In this document: positions 1 to 14,800 of the stretch, in pieces | How positions within the stretch are numbered: position 1 is the stretch's first letter | Layout: each line of letters begins with the position of its first letter | Source of the DNA: Watersipora subatra | Lineage: Eukaryota; Bryozoa; Gymnolaemata; Cheilostomatida; Watersiporidae | Assembly (NCBI RefSeq): GCF_963576615.1 | Contig: NC_088708.1 | Coordinates: forward strand, 57,275,196 to 57,339,195 | Reading direction: 5' to 3' | DNA: 64,000 bases | The notes under the pieces: model-generated | The model's input: the letters and a program-made list of their open reading frames with translations, nothing else | What the model was told of the DNA's origin: nothing | The model's database searches: none | Translations under genes and position numbers: made by a program

Positions 1-301
1 GACCAGAGCCGATAGGACGATTAGGAAGAGGCTCGGTCACCAGTGAGCCACCTCACCGATCCAAAAAGAACAAAGAAAAAGGGGCGGTGCCTATTGTAAG
101 GTCTCGATATATAAGGATCGGGATCGTTACAGCAGAGTCGTACTGCGCACACACTGTCTGCACGCATGCTCATTTGTTGTACAGTGACATACATGTATAT
201 TTATATATGCTGCTCAAATATATATTCTGATGGCTAACACTTGGTGTGTTTATTGTTTGACTGTCTTGTGGAAAGTAAAGGAACAGGCAGTTTCCTTTAC
301 A
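1..301 (+). mobile_element. Probable 3' end and LTR of an LTR retrotransposon (truncated by window edge)
   Basis: Seen: a purine-rich run (about 61-87, AAAGAAAAAGGGGCGG) that could be a polypurine tract, followed by a segment starting TGTAAGG at 95 (or TG at 88) and ending CCTTTACA at 301. These ends are near-complementary, as LTR ends are. A TATATAAGG box lies near 107-115. Frame 3 is open from base 3 to a stop near 230 and could be the end of a pol reading frame. Inference: a 3' LTR of roughly 207-214 bp with the element body off the left edge. No second LTR or target duplication can be seen, so this is tentative. Confidence 0.4.
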
Positions 302-1830
302 GTACCATATTTTATTCATAGGCAGCATATCTTATTAACAGGTACGATGATTTAAGCCGATGATTTTAGCTAAGGATTTGTTCGATCGATACTACAAATT
401 CTTTAAGCAATTGACCAACTATGTAGAGGATACTTGCAGTGAAGCCAGCATTCATAATTTTCCCAGTACTTCTATGAACGGGTTGTAATTATACAACTCA
501 TAAAGTTCATAAAGATTTATCAAGTTTTGATGTAATTGAATAGTCAAAACCATAATGAAAGTTTTGAACAACATTAAAAGTTTGAGCATACTTCTAGTAG
601 AAACAACGCAAGGTTAATATTTCATTAGCACCACAAGCACTTATAATTCTTAGCTGATCCGAGTTACACGCGGCGTGATTTAATATTCTTATGATAGTCT
701 TGAAACTGCAGGCTCACCTATAACTCACCTAAACACCATAAACTATAAACAACAAATAACATGATTGTTTAAACATTTTAAGTTAACGAGAACTATTATC
801 AACAATAATTTTTATTTTAGTTTTCTTGTTATCTTTTTCATTGGAGCTGACTGCATATCCGGTAAAGTCACGCAGGAGGAATGTTAGAAATATGCTGACT
901 ACAGAGTCTAGTCACCTTTATTACCATAATGCAATTGCAGAAACAACTGATCACAAACCTCATGAGGGGCTAAAATAGTGTTTGCTGCCAGTGCGTTGAA
1001 CTCAGCGAGGCACCAGTGCAAGGAAACTAATTAACATTTAGGTGCTAGTAGCACTAGCCAAAGGCCATGAAAGTTCACATGACAACTATAGGATGAATAT
1101 TATTATAAGGCAAAGCACAGCCGTCCATCTTTCCATGTACATGTAGTTATTATAACTAGTTTATATATATTTACACATAACTAGATGTTGTAATTAGTAC
1201 ATATATTTTATATTTAACGAATATAGCGTCCAGACATGTTGGAAATCTGTTAGTGAAACTGGAGCCACTATGAAATTTAAATGCGTTTGATTAAACAGTC
1301 AATAAGAAACAGTAATAGCTAGAAAGTATAGCTGGTAGGTAAAGCTACAATATATTGCTAGCAAGCTGCTAGCTAATTGAGCTTGCAACTGAATATAGCT
1401 GATATAATCGGTGCAATTAGCTGAGGAGTATAACAATAATCTTGTTTGTTGGAATATTCAGATTTTTAAACCATTCTAAATACATCAGCCCTAGTACTTT
1501 TCCCTCTTTATTGACCCCTCACTCAATATTTACCTAGTAACTATTATGAAAAGTCTCTCTTCTACATAAGACAACGATTTCTCGCTAATGGCGCACTGCA
1601 TACCTGTACTACTTCCTTCATGGGTAGTTCTAACTCTACATCTGCTCTCCTGTTGTCAACGACCCAAGGATGCCTCAAAACCTCTGCCAGCTGTAAGACA
1701 TTCAACAGCACAAAATGGCGAGTTTGTCAGCCTAGTAGTGCGGACAGCAGTGCATTTTTGCCACCGACATACCAACTTATAAATAACGAAATGCTTCATT
1801 TTGCCAGCAAGTCCAAAAAAAAACTACAAA
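302..1830. other. No gene seen (intron 8 of the kinase gene or beyond)
   Basis: AT-rich sequence left of the last visible kinase exon. No convincing exon, RNA gene or tandem repeat was seen. Short frames such as 1588-1940 have no recognisable protein similarity. Confidence 0.5.
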
Positions 1831-2670
1831 TGGGAATATTTGTCAAAGCTGAGCTATTAAACAGAATAGTCTGCTGTAGTTTTCTAGACTCCCATGGCTC
1901 CCAGCGATTACACATATTCTTTGAAAAAAATTACTTATAGTTTCAAAGTTCAAGGAAGCTTTTTGTTCTTTACTGAGCCAAATGGATTGACTCGACATAA
2001 AATAGTGCTAGTAGGCATGTATTAATGATAATACTAACTATATCTGCACATGGTACATAACCTCGTACAGCGCTAGTAGACATATATTAGTGCTAATACT
2101 AACTATATCTGTACATGGTACATAACCTCGTACAGATAAATCTTTGGGGATATATAAACAATGAATATCCTTATGAGCAAAACTAATGTGAAAACAAAAT
2201 ACATACGTATATAGTACAGTGGTGTATGTAATAAACTGGACCAATATGCTGGAAAACTAAAATTCTCACTTACAAAATTGTTCCTCATGGTGAATTTAGT
2301 AAATAGCCATAAATTATATATTAAATTAATCCTCATTTTGTCCTGATTTCAAATATGTAAACCAAACAGCTGTAAAATTATGTTTTTGAATTATTATGTA
2401 AGCTAAATTCTGATCATTTTATTTTTAATGGTTGACGATAACAAACTGTACAGAATTGATCAAACCACACAACTTTTATTTGCTTATTATGAGTCGTATA
2501 CATTTATATGACTTGAAACAAACATGTATGTATGCAGTGTACAAGCAGTACAAGCAATGTATGTAGTGTGATCATATCTGTACAGTTTGTAATTTTCAAC
2601 TATCAATGAAATGAAATATTGCAAATGAGAATTATAGTTTTCCAACAAAGGGTATAGTTTATTTCGTATC
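1830..2670 (+). repeat. Dispersed repeat, copy 1
   Basis: About 1830-2275 recurs inverted at about 17570-17960 (shared words such as GACTCCCATGGCTCCCAG and the ATGAATATCCTTATGAGC region). About 2325-2660 recurs in direct orientation, more diverged, at about 16310-16690. Within it a roughly 66-bp segment around 2030-2125, with the word CATGGTACATAACCTCGTACAG-like, is present twice in tandem. The family is not recognised and no transposase frame was seen. Confidence 0.6.
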
Positions 2671-2749
2671 ACCGTAGATAGTATAGTTCTAGAATGTCCT
2701 GAATATTCTTCAACATTGAGACGAGATGCTGTGAAATAGTAACACTTAC

Positions 2750-2896
2750 AGTCACTCGCTTTGTCGTGTCAACCTCAATCATCCTCCGGAGCAGACTTTG
2801 CGCTTCTGCAGATATAAATGCTGGAATATGAAAGGTTCCTCTTTTCACTTTCTCAAGCAGTTGACGCAGGTTGTCATCATCAAAAGGAAGAGCACC
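2750..2896 (-). CDS. BRSK: BRSK exon 8 (residues 205-253)
   Basis: 49 codons, phase 0 at both ends, acceptor TTTGCAG and donor GTAAGT. Starts GALPFDDDN and ends EVDTTKRVT, the end of the kinase C-lobe. The next expected exon (the LEHIQKH-like segment) was not found to the left. Confidence 0.95.
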
Positions 2897-5800
2897 CTGC
2901 AAATGCCAAAACCATATTTTATGGTCCTTATGACTTAGAAATAACAAACTACAGTTACTTTTATATGACAGAAAAACATTTCTACCTTTCTGCTGAAATC
3001 AGGCTTCTATAATCTACTGTAAGTTACCTAGCTATCATAAAAGGTGTCGACTCCATATACTGAACAAATCAGTAAATAAAAAACAAAGAAGCTTTGTGAC
3101 ACTTTCAAACAAATCTGCCCTGACAGAAAAAAGCATCCTGCAGCAAGTTGTTGCTCTTTCAAGGCATTAAAACTGTTTAAAACAATACGGAAAATGTAGC
3201 CAACAACTGACAATAGCAAGTAAAATCGTTCAGCAAAGTATTTTGAAGATCTATAGTTTTTTTATATCTTTATTTTTTGTTTAAAACTTGTCAATTGAGT
3301 AGTTTTGAGAAATTTTATTTGTGTGAAAAACCATAGTATTTTTCAACGCAAAAATATTTTTATAGCGAAAATGATGGTAGCAGCCAACATGTGAATATCT
3401 AATGGTTTTTCCATTATTACCATGTTTCAATAGGGTATGATTTTCCTTTAACCTCTAAGGTTTCTGAGAGAATGTAACAATTGGTCTATATATATATTTG
3501 TGTATATATGAAAGTTTATATGTATGTGTGTATGTACATTTGCAAGTCTACATATATGTTTGTACATATGAGGTGTATCAAGTGATATGATTTTTATGTA
3601 AGTACTACTGAATGCCGGCGTTGCCTGGGTAATAAAAGTTTTTGCACAGAAAATTTGTTTTTATTTAACATATAACAACAGTTAATATTTTAATTTTTAA
3701 ACTTCATATCATGAGAAAAGTGTTTTGTGTAGTTTAAATAAATTAAAAGAAAAAATAAAACAACTGTAAAGGCTTTCAAACTTTGTCAAACAACTGAAAC
3801 TTTCCAACTTCATATCAGGAGAAAAATGTTTTGTGCAGGTCAAATGAATAAAAAAAGCAACTACTAAAGGATTTAGATGTAAATGTGAAATGATTAGCAA
3901 GTAATAACCAAATTAAGTCTGCTTTGCTACAATTACAATAAAAAATGATTTGGTAATGATACAATTAATACAAACTGAGAAACAAAATAAAAATCCTGAA
4001 TATGTTGAATTAATAATAACAATTCTTGCATAGAAGTGTGTGGCTAAAAAAGGTTACTGTTCCAGCAGAAACTATACATCAAAACTTTGAATACAACGAT
4101 ACTAGTACCTCTCGATACTGGTACAAATGTAGGAAATGAGATATCGGACTGTCTTTGTCTGGTACTTTGTCTGACCGAATGAAGAGAGAATGTAGAGGCT
4201 ATTCCTACTCGAGATAATACAAGTGCTTGAGTGAAAAGTATTAGCCTTTACTGGCTTAGCAATCGAATCTTACGAAAAACTGAAAATAAAAGTGTAACGG
4301 CACATTTAAAAATTACAAATTAAAAAAATAGGTGATAGTAGAAAAAAATTAGTTTTTAAACAATTTCAAAAAATAACAAATGCAAAAGGTAATATTAGTT
4401 AATAATCAAAAGTGCACATCCAGCGTGTGCATACGGTATATGATAAGAGCAATGGAATGCTAAGGACAGTATAGTGCAATGGGTAAATGCGTGGTTTGAA
4501 ACTTGTGGTTACAATCTCTGTGAGTTCAAATTCAGCACATAGCGAGCTTTTAATTCCAATATTTTAATAGCTATAGCTGGACAAACCGAAGTGCGCGCAC
4601 ACGCACACAAACTTTGAGATTTATACATATAGATAGGTTAGTTTGAACATGTCAATTACAGATCCGCGTGTAAATGTGAACATCAAAATGTATTGTAGTA
4701 AAAGTCTGTGGAACAAAGAGGTCAAACTATTTAGAAAGCAACATGAACATGTAATGAATCAGGATATGCCCATGACACGGCAGTTGCAAGAGACTAATGA
4801 TGTCTATTCTAAAGTTTGTATCATAGAGGATCTTTTAACCGGCTAATAAGTCTTGGTACCTCTATTACAGAACCATAGATGAATAGAAGATACATACAGC
4901 TAACATGTGATATCTATTGCTCTATTCTGTGCAAAATAGTGGCCAAGCAGCATCATTAGAAAGTAAGCTGAAATCTGAAAGAATTGAGACTCTCTCAGGT
5001 TAGCCTAGCAGTAAATAGTGCAACCAGGAGATGATACCGACTATCTAAGTACAAGGGAAGGCAAAAAACAAACAAAGTGGAATGACGCATACATCATAGT
5101 TACTAGAGTGCCGGTCAAGTATAGCTCAGCTGCACTAAACATGAACGTCACAAAGTTTATATTTGGGATCAACGGGTGTAGGTCAAACATGCCTCATGGT
5201 AACATTTTTAGCTGAACCGAGTGTAAAAGACAGAGAAATGAAAGCGTCAACAAACAATCAACAAATAACTGCCAATGTGACCTTTTGCAACATGTTTGTT
5301 CATTTTGTTTCCTCTGCTGCACGTGCTGCTGTCTGTTTCATTGGCAGTCTTCACTTCAATTCCTTTTTGAATACCTCTAGTAAAAGTAGGAACTGTTATA
5401 CTAATCATGAGCTGTGTACTCAATATTACGGTTGATTACAAACAGTTGCACTACTGAAGGCAGAAGGACAGCTTGACAAACTAGATGCTCTTAGTAGATC
5501 AGCTGAATGATAATTAAAAAATACATTTCTATTTGAAATGAAATTATTGCCAATAAAGTAATGTAAATATAATATAAATGACAAGGAAGCTTCTAGCGGT
5601 TGACGGAACTCGATTCTAGGTTCTCACTAAAACATTACACCAGTGCTGTACACCAAATCCATTGGTGATTAAAAACATTTTGAAATGTAATAGATATCAA
5701 CCAACTTTTAATTTTAGCGTCTCTCCTTGGCTATCTACTTTCTCTATATTTTGGTATCATCCAACACACAGTGCTACATTTAGTTAACAAATCTCTTCCT

Positions 5801-8800
5801 TTTGCATACACGCATGACTAGCCGACGAATGAATTTGTTGAAGTCTTGAACTAAACTAGGGATGCAGATCAGAGCTTGCTAAATGGAAATTGAGTAGAGT
5901 CTAGAGAAAATAATGCATTAATTATTGTCAATCCATTGGACGGGCGACTAGTTATACAGCAACTAGTAAAGAGCGACTAGTAAAGAGTGACTAGTAAAGA
6001 GTGACTAGTAAAGAGTGACTAGTAAAGAGCGACTAGTAAAGAGCGACTAGTAAAGGGCGACTAGTAAAGAGCTACTCATAAAGAGTGACTAGTAAAGAGC
6101 GACTAGTAAAGAGCGACTAGTAAAGAGCGACTAGTAAAGAGCGACTAATAAAGAGTGACTTGTAAAGAGCGACTAGTAAAGAGTGACTAGTAAAGAGCGA
6201 CTAGTAAAGAGCGACTAGTGAAGAGCGACTAGTGAAGAGCGACTAGTAAAGAGCGACTAGTAAAGAGCGACTAGTAAAGAGCGACTAGTAAAGAGCGACT
6301 AATAAAGAGCGACTAGTAAAGAGCAACTAGTAAAGGGTGACTTGTAAAGAGCGATTAGTAAAGAGCGACTAGTAAAGAGCGACTAGTAAAGAGCGACTAG
6401 TAAAGAGCGACTAGTGAAGAGCGACTAGTGAAGAGCGACTAGTGAAGAGCGACTAGTGAAGAGCGACTAGTGAAGAGCGACTAGTGAAGAGCGACTAGTG
6501 AAGAGCGACTAGTGAAGAGCGACTAGTAAAGAGCGACTAGTAAAGAGCGACTAGTAAAGAGCGACTAGTAAAGAGCGACTAGTAAAGAGCGACTAGTATA
6601 GAGCGACTAGTAAAGAGCGACTAGTAAAGAGCGACTAGTAAAGAGCCACTTGAAAGAAAAATGCATCCATATAAATATGTAAACTAAGAGCAATTTTGTG
6701 CTGTTTATCTGACTCAGAAAGAGCAATCAAATGGCTGAATGCTGTAAAATATTGACAATTTTCCACTGCGTTGTTCTCCACGTACCATAAAGTTTGTATG
6801 ACATAGGCATATCAGTAATTGTTAAAAAAAGACGGTAGGGCAATACCCTAGGACACTTACGTATTCGCCTCATCTAACTTTCGCGTTTTCGCGGAGTCAT
6901 TCTCTCGCGAGAATTTCATGTGCGAAACTAAACTATCATAACGAACAAGCGAAAACGCGAAATTAAATAGCTTCGTTCATTGATAGTCCAAGAAACCAAT
7001 GGCAGCAAGCGAGCAAATTGCGTAATCGACCTTGCCCACACCATTCTACCTGCGGTTCACAATTATGAAATAGTGCCAAATAGAAATTTTTTTCTTATCG
7101 GTGAACTGAACCTGAGGAATCTAATTATGTTTGCTCCACTGCAATTATTTTCACATCACTAAATTTTCGCACTCATCAGATCTGCAAAATTAAGCTGCAG
7201 CGAAATTTTACTCTGTAGTCTACTCACGAAACTAAATACTAGCGAAATATAAGTGTCCTAGGGTAAGGGTTATTGTAACCAGCTGTAGCTTTGATACATA
7301 AGATATGGTATATGCATTTTATTACATCATACAAAATTACTCTTGCTAACCTCTAAGAAGGTTTGGACATCATGTTTGGAAAATCAAACAAAGTTTTTGA
7401 TATAATTCCCAAAAGACTATGCTCTCAATAATTGAACACGCATTGAAATCAAAGAAATAAAGCAGGAAATTATTTAAACGTTTGAAAAACTAGATCAATG
7501 ACCTTCGACTAAGGCTGGATTTTTACCATCTCATCATTATTGTTCACATTAAATCAGTATATAGGAATATCTAAACTGTGTAGTTTATACTTGCTCTTTA
7601 GTATACATGTACAGTATATCTCCTAAAGTTATAGCTACACTACTATATAAAAGAAGAGCGTATACTGGCAGACCTGCCCTCAGAACATAGAATATTAGTA
7701 CAAAAGTCTGTTTAACTTTCAAATGTCTACAAAAGCAGGATGTCACAAAACCTAACAACCAAGTTGATTCAATTCAGTGATTGGTTGATTGATGAGAACC
7801 TTGCAAACAGACTCATCCTTCCTACCCATCTTACGAAGTTGATAATACTTCAAAAGCGCATGATAATAACCATTCACAAAAAATCCGCCTTTCCCATACC
7901 AAACCTCTTCAAATCATCATCCATACTACCTATCAGTTCACTATATTCATACTGCATTGTACTTTTATTGTAATTACATCCCTCGCACAATATACCAAAC
8001 TCGATTCTCAAATTTCTGTCTAAATCTCCCACAATCTTCTTCTCGTGCAGGCCATCGCAGGGCAGATTACTAACACGCCATTTTGTGGAACCAACTCTCT
8101 AATACTATAAAAAACATAAAAAATGTGGCCAGTTTAAAAAAAACTTAAATTACATTTTTTTAACAAGTGAATAAAACCTAATTACTTATCAAAATTGATC
8201 TTGATTGAGCGATGACGACAAGCCCGACGCCACGAGTAGCTATGCTAATGCGTATTATGAGCTTCATCACTTTTCCAGCTTCTTTTCTTTTGTTTAATTA
8301 GTATTGTTGATAAAAATAAATCAAAAAGACTAATTGGTCAGCAACGCAAAACTAACAGAAGTCAAAAAGAAAGCTTGTGCTTTAGAATTTCCTGACTTTG
8401 CACGCCACTTCCAACCACTTGTATATTCTACGTTGAATGTGAGTGAACTAATTGATGAGTGGCAGAGCTACAGTGTGAATGATGTAAATATACATGTATT
8501 TAAAAGTAGATACCAAAAGATGAAATAGAATAATAATGCTACGGATGTTCCAAAGACTGTGTTCCAAAGACTGTGTCTTTGGAACGTCAGGGTAGTGAGT
8601 GGGAGTTCGCACACTGAAGAAAGAAACATTGAGCACCCTTTATGTTGTGTACACAGATACAGTGTACCCTTTCGAAACTTTGTTGTGTAAACATCTCCCA
8701 ACAGAACCATTACTAGATAGGGGGCCCCTGTGGTTCAGTGGTGGGGTAGCAGGCTTATGATCAGTAGGTCAGCAGGTCAGTAGTTCAAGGACCTTGGTAG

Positions 8801-11800
8801 GGTTAGGAAGGGCATTCAACCACAATCGCTCCTCTGCCATGAGCGAATGGTCACAATGGATTCTATATGCGAGAAGACCATTTGTGGTGGTGACCCGAAT
8901 GGAAAAAATGAAAGAATAAACAAAACTATTGCTAGATGGCAATTTATTGAGATTGTGTTTGTACTGAATATTCCAAAAGCTTTTACCATTATTTAAAACT
9001 GTCATGACGTCAGACGTCAAACTGTCAGAGCTTTTATTTGTCCACTTTTTGTTTAAACAATGCTCTTATCTATCCTCAAGCTTGCGTTTTACATATTTTA
9101 TGCATTCAGTTCCAACATTATTATATTAGTTAGACTATTCACTAGTTTTTTAGTTTCGACTGCAGTTTCTTTGCGTTCTTTTTTATTTTTTGTTGTACAC
9201 TGCTCTTTAGTTAGTTTACTTGCTGTGGTACCTTGTGGAAAACATATTGTAAAATATGACTATTGATTACCACAATAAAGATTGCTCATATATATGACGT
9301 AAATCAGGAAGTGCTTATTTGCTTGATTAGTTGTCGTTGGTTAATTAAACTAAGGGAATCTGCGCATGTAGGAGTTGAACAATTCACTCAGAGTCCTTCA
9401 TCTGACAAGCAGATCTATCAGGCTATTTAAAGCGACAGTAATAATATTATGATGAACTTAAAACAGTACATGTATATAGGAGTTTATAAGACAATGAAGC
9501 CTTGCAGTTACAGCAGAGGAAGTCTACTACTAACACTAATACTAGAGACTTGCAGCTATATTAGTAGAAAAGACTCACAACTAGTAAAGCAAATAGGATG
9601 ACTCCACAGCTCCAGACATCCGCCTTTCTACCATCATATTTCTCACCCTGCATACAGATAGATGAGAAAATCAATACAATCTTTACATTTAGTAATTTAC
9701 CAATGCTTGTTTAATAATACAGAGTTGAGCAGTTTATATGGCAATTATTACTACGAAGTCATTTCAAATCCTTTAAATTGCTGGTTAGAGAACGAAGAAT
9801 GATCAACTCCATTATATGTATTGAACATTACAATGCGGACTGCGGCCTGTATAATACTGCAACTGTCACTACTCAGCGCTGTATTAAATGCTTAACTGTG
9901 AAACCATAAAGAGTGAGATATTACTAATGTAGCCAACAACATTAATGCTTCTGCAATGACTAACAAAGGTTTATGACTTTATATATTACACTTAAAAATC
10001 AGTTAAAACATGAATTATTTTTATTAGTATATTACACAATGGTGCTTAGCATGTACTATCAAAAGCTAAATAAAATACAATTACGTACTTTGGCAATGTT
10101 GTTTTTAAACCTTTAAGAACTACAAATAATCTGCAGTAAAAAAGTAGCAGTAAATGCATAAATTGGTTGCCATAAACTATTTAGTCATGTAATGTTGTTA
10201 TCTGAACCAAGTTGATTTATTATCTTTATGTTACAGCATTAAAAACTTTCAAGTTGGTTGATTTATAAAATAACAAGTAAATTTGGAAACAAATCAACAT
10301 AAACAATTTTTAATTACCTGCCTTCGAAATTTATAAAGCAAAAAGAGAGAATTTAGAGTCATTTATAAAATTTGTTAAAACTAAAATAGAATAGATTTAT
10401 AAATATGTTCATTGACTTACTCGTACTTTAAGATAAAGGTTTGAAATTTCAAGGAAAAATGAATGCATTAATTTTTTTAAATATTGTTCATTTGAATATA
10501 CCATTTGAAATGTGTGTAATTTGTGTAGATTTTGTAGTAGTATAGTAGCAGTGTAGCAGTCTGCAAGTCTCTCTGCTACTGTAGTAGTATAGTAGCAGTG
10601 TAGCGGTTTGTAGTAGTATAGTAGCAGTGTAGCGGTGTAGCGGTTTGTAGTAGTATAGTAGCAGTGTAGCGGTTTGTAGTAGTATAGTAGCAGTGTAGCA
10701 GTCTGCAAGTCTCTCTGCTACTGTAGTAGTATAGTAGCAGTGTAGCAGTTTGTAGTAGTATAGTAGCAGTGTAGCGGTTTGTAGTAGTATAGCAGCAGTG
10801 TAGCGGTTTGTAGTAGTATAGTAGCAGTGTAGCGGTTTGTAGTAGTGTAGTAGCAGTGTAGCGGTTTGTAGTAGTATAGTAGCAGTGTAGCGGTTTGTAG
10901 TAGTGTAGTAGCAGTGTAGCGGTTTGTAGTAGTATAGTAGCAGTGTAGCGGTTTGTAGTAGTGTAGTAGCAGTGTAGCGGTTTGTAGTAGTATAGTAGCA
11001 GTGTAGCGGTTTGTAGTAGTGTAGTAGCAGTGTAGCGGTTTGTAGTAGTATAGTAGCAGTGTAGCGGTTTGTAGTAGTATAGTAGCAGTGTAGCGGTTTG
11101 TAGTAGTGTAGTAGCAGTGTAGCGGTTTGTAGTAGTATAGTAGCAGTGTAGTGGTTTGTAGTAGTATTGTAGCAGTGTAGTGGTTTGTAGTAGTATAGTA
11201 GCAGTGTAGCGGTTTGTAGTAGTGTAGTAGCAGTGTAGCGGTTTGTAGTAGTGTAGTAGCAGTGTAGCGGTTTGTAGTAGTATAGTAGCAGTGTAGTGGT
11301 TTGTAGTAGTATAGTAGCAGTGTAGCGGTTTGTAGTAGTATAGTAGCAGTGTAGCGGTTTGTAGTAGTATAGTAGCAGTGTAGCGGTTTGTAGTAGTATA
11401 GTAGCAGCGTAGCAGTTTGTGTGAAAGTTTGTGTAGAGACTAATTTCAATCGTTGCGTATTCATATGATACAATATTGATATGGCCTTCATCAAAAAAAT
11501 ATGTTCTCTTACTCTAGAGTCTATATCAACCTTGAATAATATTGATGACAAGTGCTGGACACACGCACGTGGAGCGCACGCGTTCCTCTACCGTCTCGTC
11601 AGCAACCACAACTAATAAAAAGCGGAAGAAAGAAAGAGCAACGAATAAAAACTTATAACTACAACTAAGAGTACAACACTGGACCTTACCCGGATCACCT
11701 CAGGACATGCATAGTGCGGTGACCTAGCAACCAATCAGCAAGTGAGATAATTATACTAGTAAGTGCAATCCGCAGCTAACGATTCACTCGTCTAATCAGA

Positions 11801-14800
11801 AACAAACCAAGAATCATCGATTAGAGATGATCTTGCAATAGATTGAACCACTTATAGTAACTAGACAGGAGTTCAGTGTGTTGAGAAATCTCTGTATTAT
11901 GATCACTGTTATCTACATATCAAAAGGCTAAAGTATATGTTTGTATTTAGACACACAAAATGTCAGATTTACAGAACAACGGTGATAATTGTATTCACTC
12001 ATCAGAATTTCATAATAATACAACCTTGAAATATATTGACTGTCTTCTTTTTGTATTTGGTACGAGAAGCTACAGTCCGCATAAGACATCCAATTCTTTT
12101 ATATAGCATAGGCAATGGTGCAGCTTGGATTTTAAATAGTTTTTCAAAAACCCGAAAGTTGGTGAATAAATGGAAAAACTAAGAACAAAAGTGAAGTGCA
12201 TAAAAGCAAAAAAATAACCAGAAAAATAATTAACTTTAGGATGCTACTGTATGGATGTTTAGGTATAACCTATGTCTATGATAGGTATGAACTGTCTATG
12301 ATAGGTATGATCTGTCTATGATAAGTATGATCTGTCTATGATAAGTATGACCTGTCTATGATAGCTATGATCCGTCTATGATAGGTATGACCTATGCCTA
12401 TGCAAGGTATGTTCTGTCTGTGATAGGTATGATCTGTCTAGGATAGCTATGATCTGGCTATGATATGTATGACCTATGTCTATGATAGGTATGATCTGTT
12501 TATGATTGGTATGACCTGTCTATGATAGGTATGACCTGTCTATGATAGCTATGATCCGTCTATGATACGTATGACCTATGCCTATGAAAGGTATGTTCTG
12601 TCTGTGATAGGTATGATCTATCTATGATAGATATGACCTGTCTATGATAGGTATGATCTATTTATGATTGGTATGATCTGTCTATGATAGGTATGACCTG
12701 TCTATGATAGGTATGATCTGTCTAAGATAGGTATGATCTGTCTATGATAGGCATGTCCTGCCTATGATAGGTATGATCTGTCTATGATATGTATGACCTG
12801 TCTATGATAGGTATGATCTGTCTAAGATAGGTATGATCTGTCTATGATAGGCATGTTCTGTCTATGATAGGTATAATTTGTCTATGATAGATATGACCTG
12901 TCTATGATAGGTATGATCTGTCTATGATAGGCATGTCCTGTCTATGATAGGTATGATCTGTCTATGATAGGTATGACCTGTCTATGATAGGTATAACCTA
13001 TCAGCAGTCATCTTCACGCTGATAATTGTTATAAACAATCATAATAAAAAGTCATTAATAAAACCATCAGATACATGTATTAAACATTTGTGTATTTTCA
13101 CATAGGCATACAAGTATGGTGCTGATATAATTATGGTTGCTTTAAAGGTTGACTTGCAACAAAATTCACATTATAGTTATTTGGTATCAAAAGATTCATC
13201 ATGTCTTACTCCGCTGTGTTGTAGGTGCCAAATATGTGGAAATATGATTACAAGCTCTTAAAAGCTCAAAAACGAACAGTTAATCGCGGCCATGACGAAA
13301 CTGTCGTAGATTAGAATCTCTTGCCAAAACGGCTCAAATGGGACGTAGTTGAACAAGATGGCTTCTGTTTACACTTTCATGCAACCTCATTCGTTGAAAT
13401 AGTTTTACAAATATACTTCACGCATTCAATAAAACCATGTCTATTGTTTTTACTCGTCTACTTCATCATCTTTGTAATGCTGTCATTTTGAGCACTGATA
13501 TATCAAAACCTACCGTAAAAATTTGTTTAATTCTTTAACCTTAGCTCAAAGGAGTGCATATAATCCTCTGATAAACATGATGAGCCTGTTGGTCACCCGT
13601 GATAGCAGCCAAATGCTGCAGAAATTATTCGCGCTGTTTGGCAGGAAGTATGGGTCACATGATCAGATTACGACTAGACGATTAGACCAAGCCGAAACAA
13701 AACTGTAAAGTAGCGAGCATCTATATTTGGTAAAGGCTCTTCTGTAAAACCCGAAGTGTTTGTCATATACTAGTGCTACAAGAAGTTTTACATGTATATT
13801 GAGCCTATTATTGGCCTTTCAATTCACGTGAGAACCTCAAGTGTGAAAAAATAACCGAATGGATTGACTACGTCAGAGAAATAAACTGATTCCGATCTAC
13901 GGCAGTTTCGTGATAGCGGCAATTAACTGTTCGTTTTTTAGCTTTTCAGAGCTTGTAATCACATTTCCACACATTTGCACCTACAACACAGCAGAGTAAG
14001 ACATGGTGAATTTTTTGATACCAAATAACTGTAATGTGAATTTTGTTGCAAGTCAACCTTTAAGCATTATCTATTATCTATATAGTGGTTTTGCAAATCT
14101 TTCAACCATCTCAAAGTATTATCTAAAGTCTATTTCATTATATATGTTTAAATTCATCGGTAATTTGAAGCACTATTACATTTCAAGTCTTTATTCAAAC
14201 GAACCGTTTAATAGGTATTGTGTTTATAGAGCACCATATAACATAATGGAACGTACAATGCTATATAGCAATGCCATATAGCAATGCCATATAACATTGC
14301 TATATAGCATTGCTATATAGCAATGCCATATAGCATTGCTATATTGTTATTTCTTCGTAAATCAAAAGAAATAAAGTAACTTAAAGGTTGACTTGCAATA
14401 AAATTCGCATTACAGTTATTTGGTATCAAAAGATTCACCATGTCTTACTCTGTTGTTTTGTAGGTGCCAAATATGTGGAAATATGATTACAAGCTCCTAA
14501 AAGCTCAAAAACGAAAAGCCGCCGTAGATTGGAATCTCTTTATTTCGATGACGTAGCCATGAAATTTGGTTATTGTCTTGTCACGTGATGTTCTCACGTG
14601 AATTGAAAGGCCAATAAAAAGAAAAAGCTCAATATAAAACTTATCGTAGCACTAGTTTAAGACAAACACTTCGGGTTTCACCAAAGACCCCGTATCGAAT
14701 ATAGATGCTCGCTACTTTACAGTTTCAGCTTGGCCATTCTGTCCGACAATTCGAAGTACGTGTACGACTTGCGATTATAAAAAATGTCAAATTCTGAAGA

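Larger units (their letters stand above)
2897..5940 (-). other. BRSK intron 7, left part: repeats and degraded sequence
   Basis: No exon seen. Holds a TA/TG-rich simple stretch (about 3485-3600), a short segment with GGCGTTGCCTGGGTAATAAA at about 3613-3640 (related to a dispersed repeat listed elsewhere), a roughly 104-bp tandem pair (about 3703-3900), and a SINE-like unit (about 4465-4637). Open stretches at 4643-4846 and 5018-5435 are unrecognised. Confidence 0.5.

Noticed and set aside
5018..5435. Overlapping plus-strand frames of 65 and 90 residues
   Set aside because: No recognised domain and no splice support; antisense to a BRSK intron. Could be a degraded repeat.
10718..11551. 277-residue open frame of [24 protein letters not shown] repeats on the minus strand
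   Set aside because: It lies wholly in a 29-bp minisatellite inside BRSK intron 6. The unit has few stop words on that strand, so the open frame follows from the repeat. It has no splice, promoter or family support.
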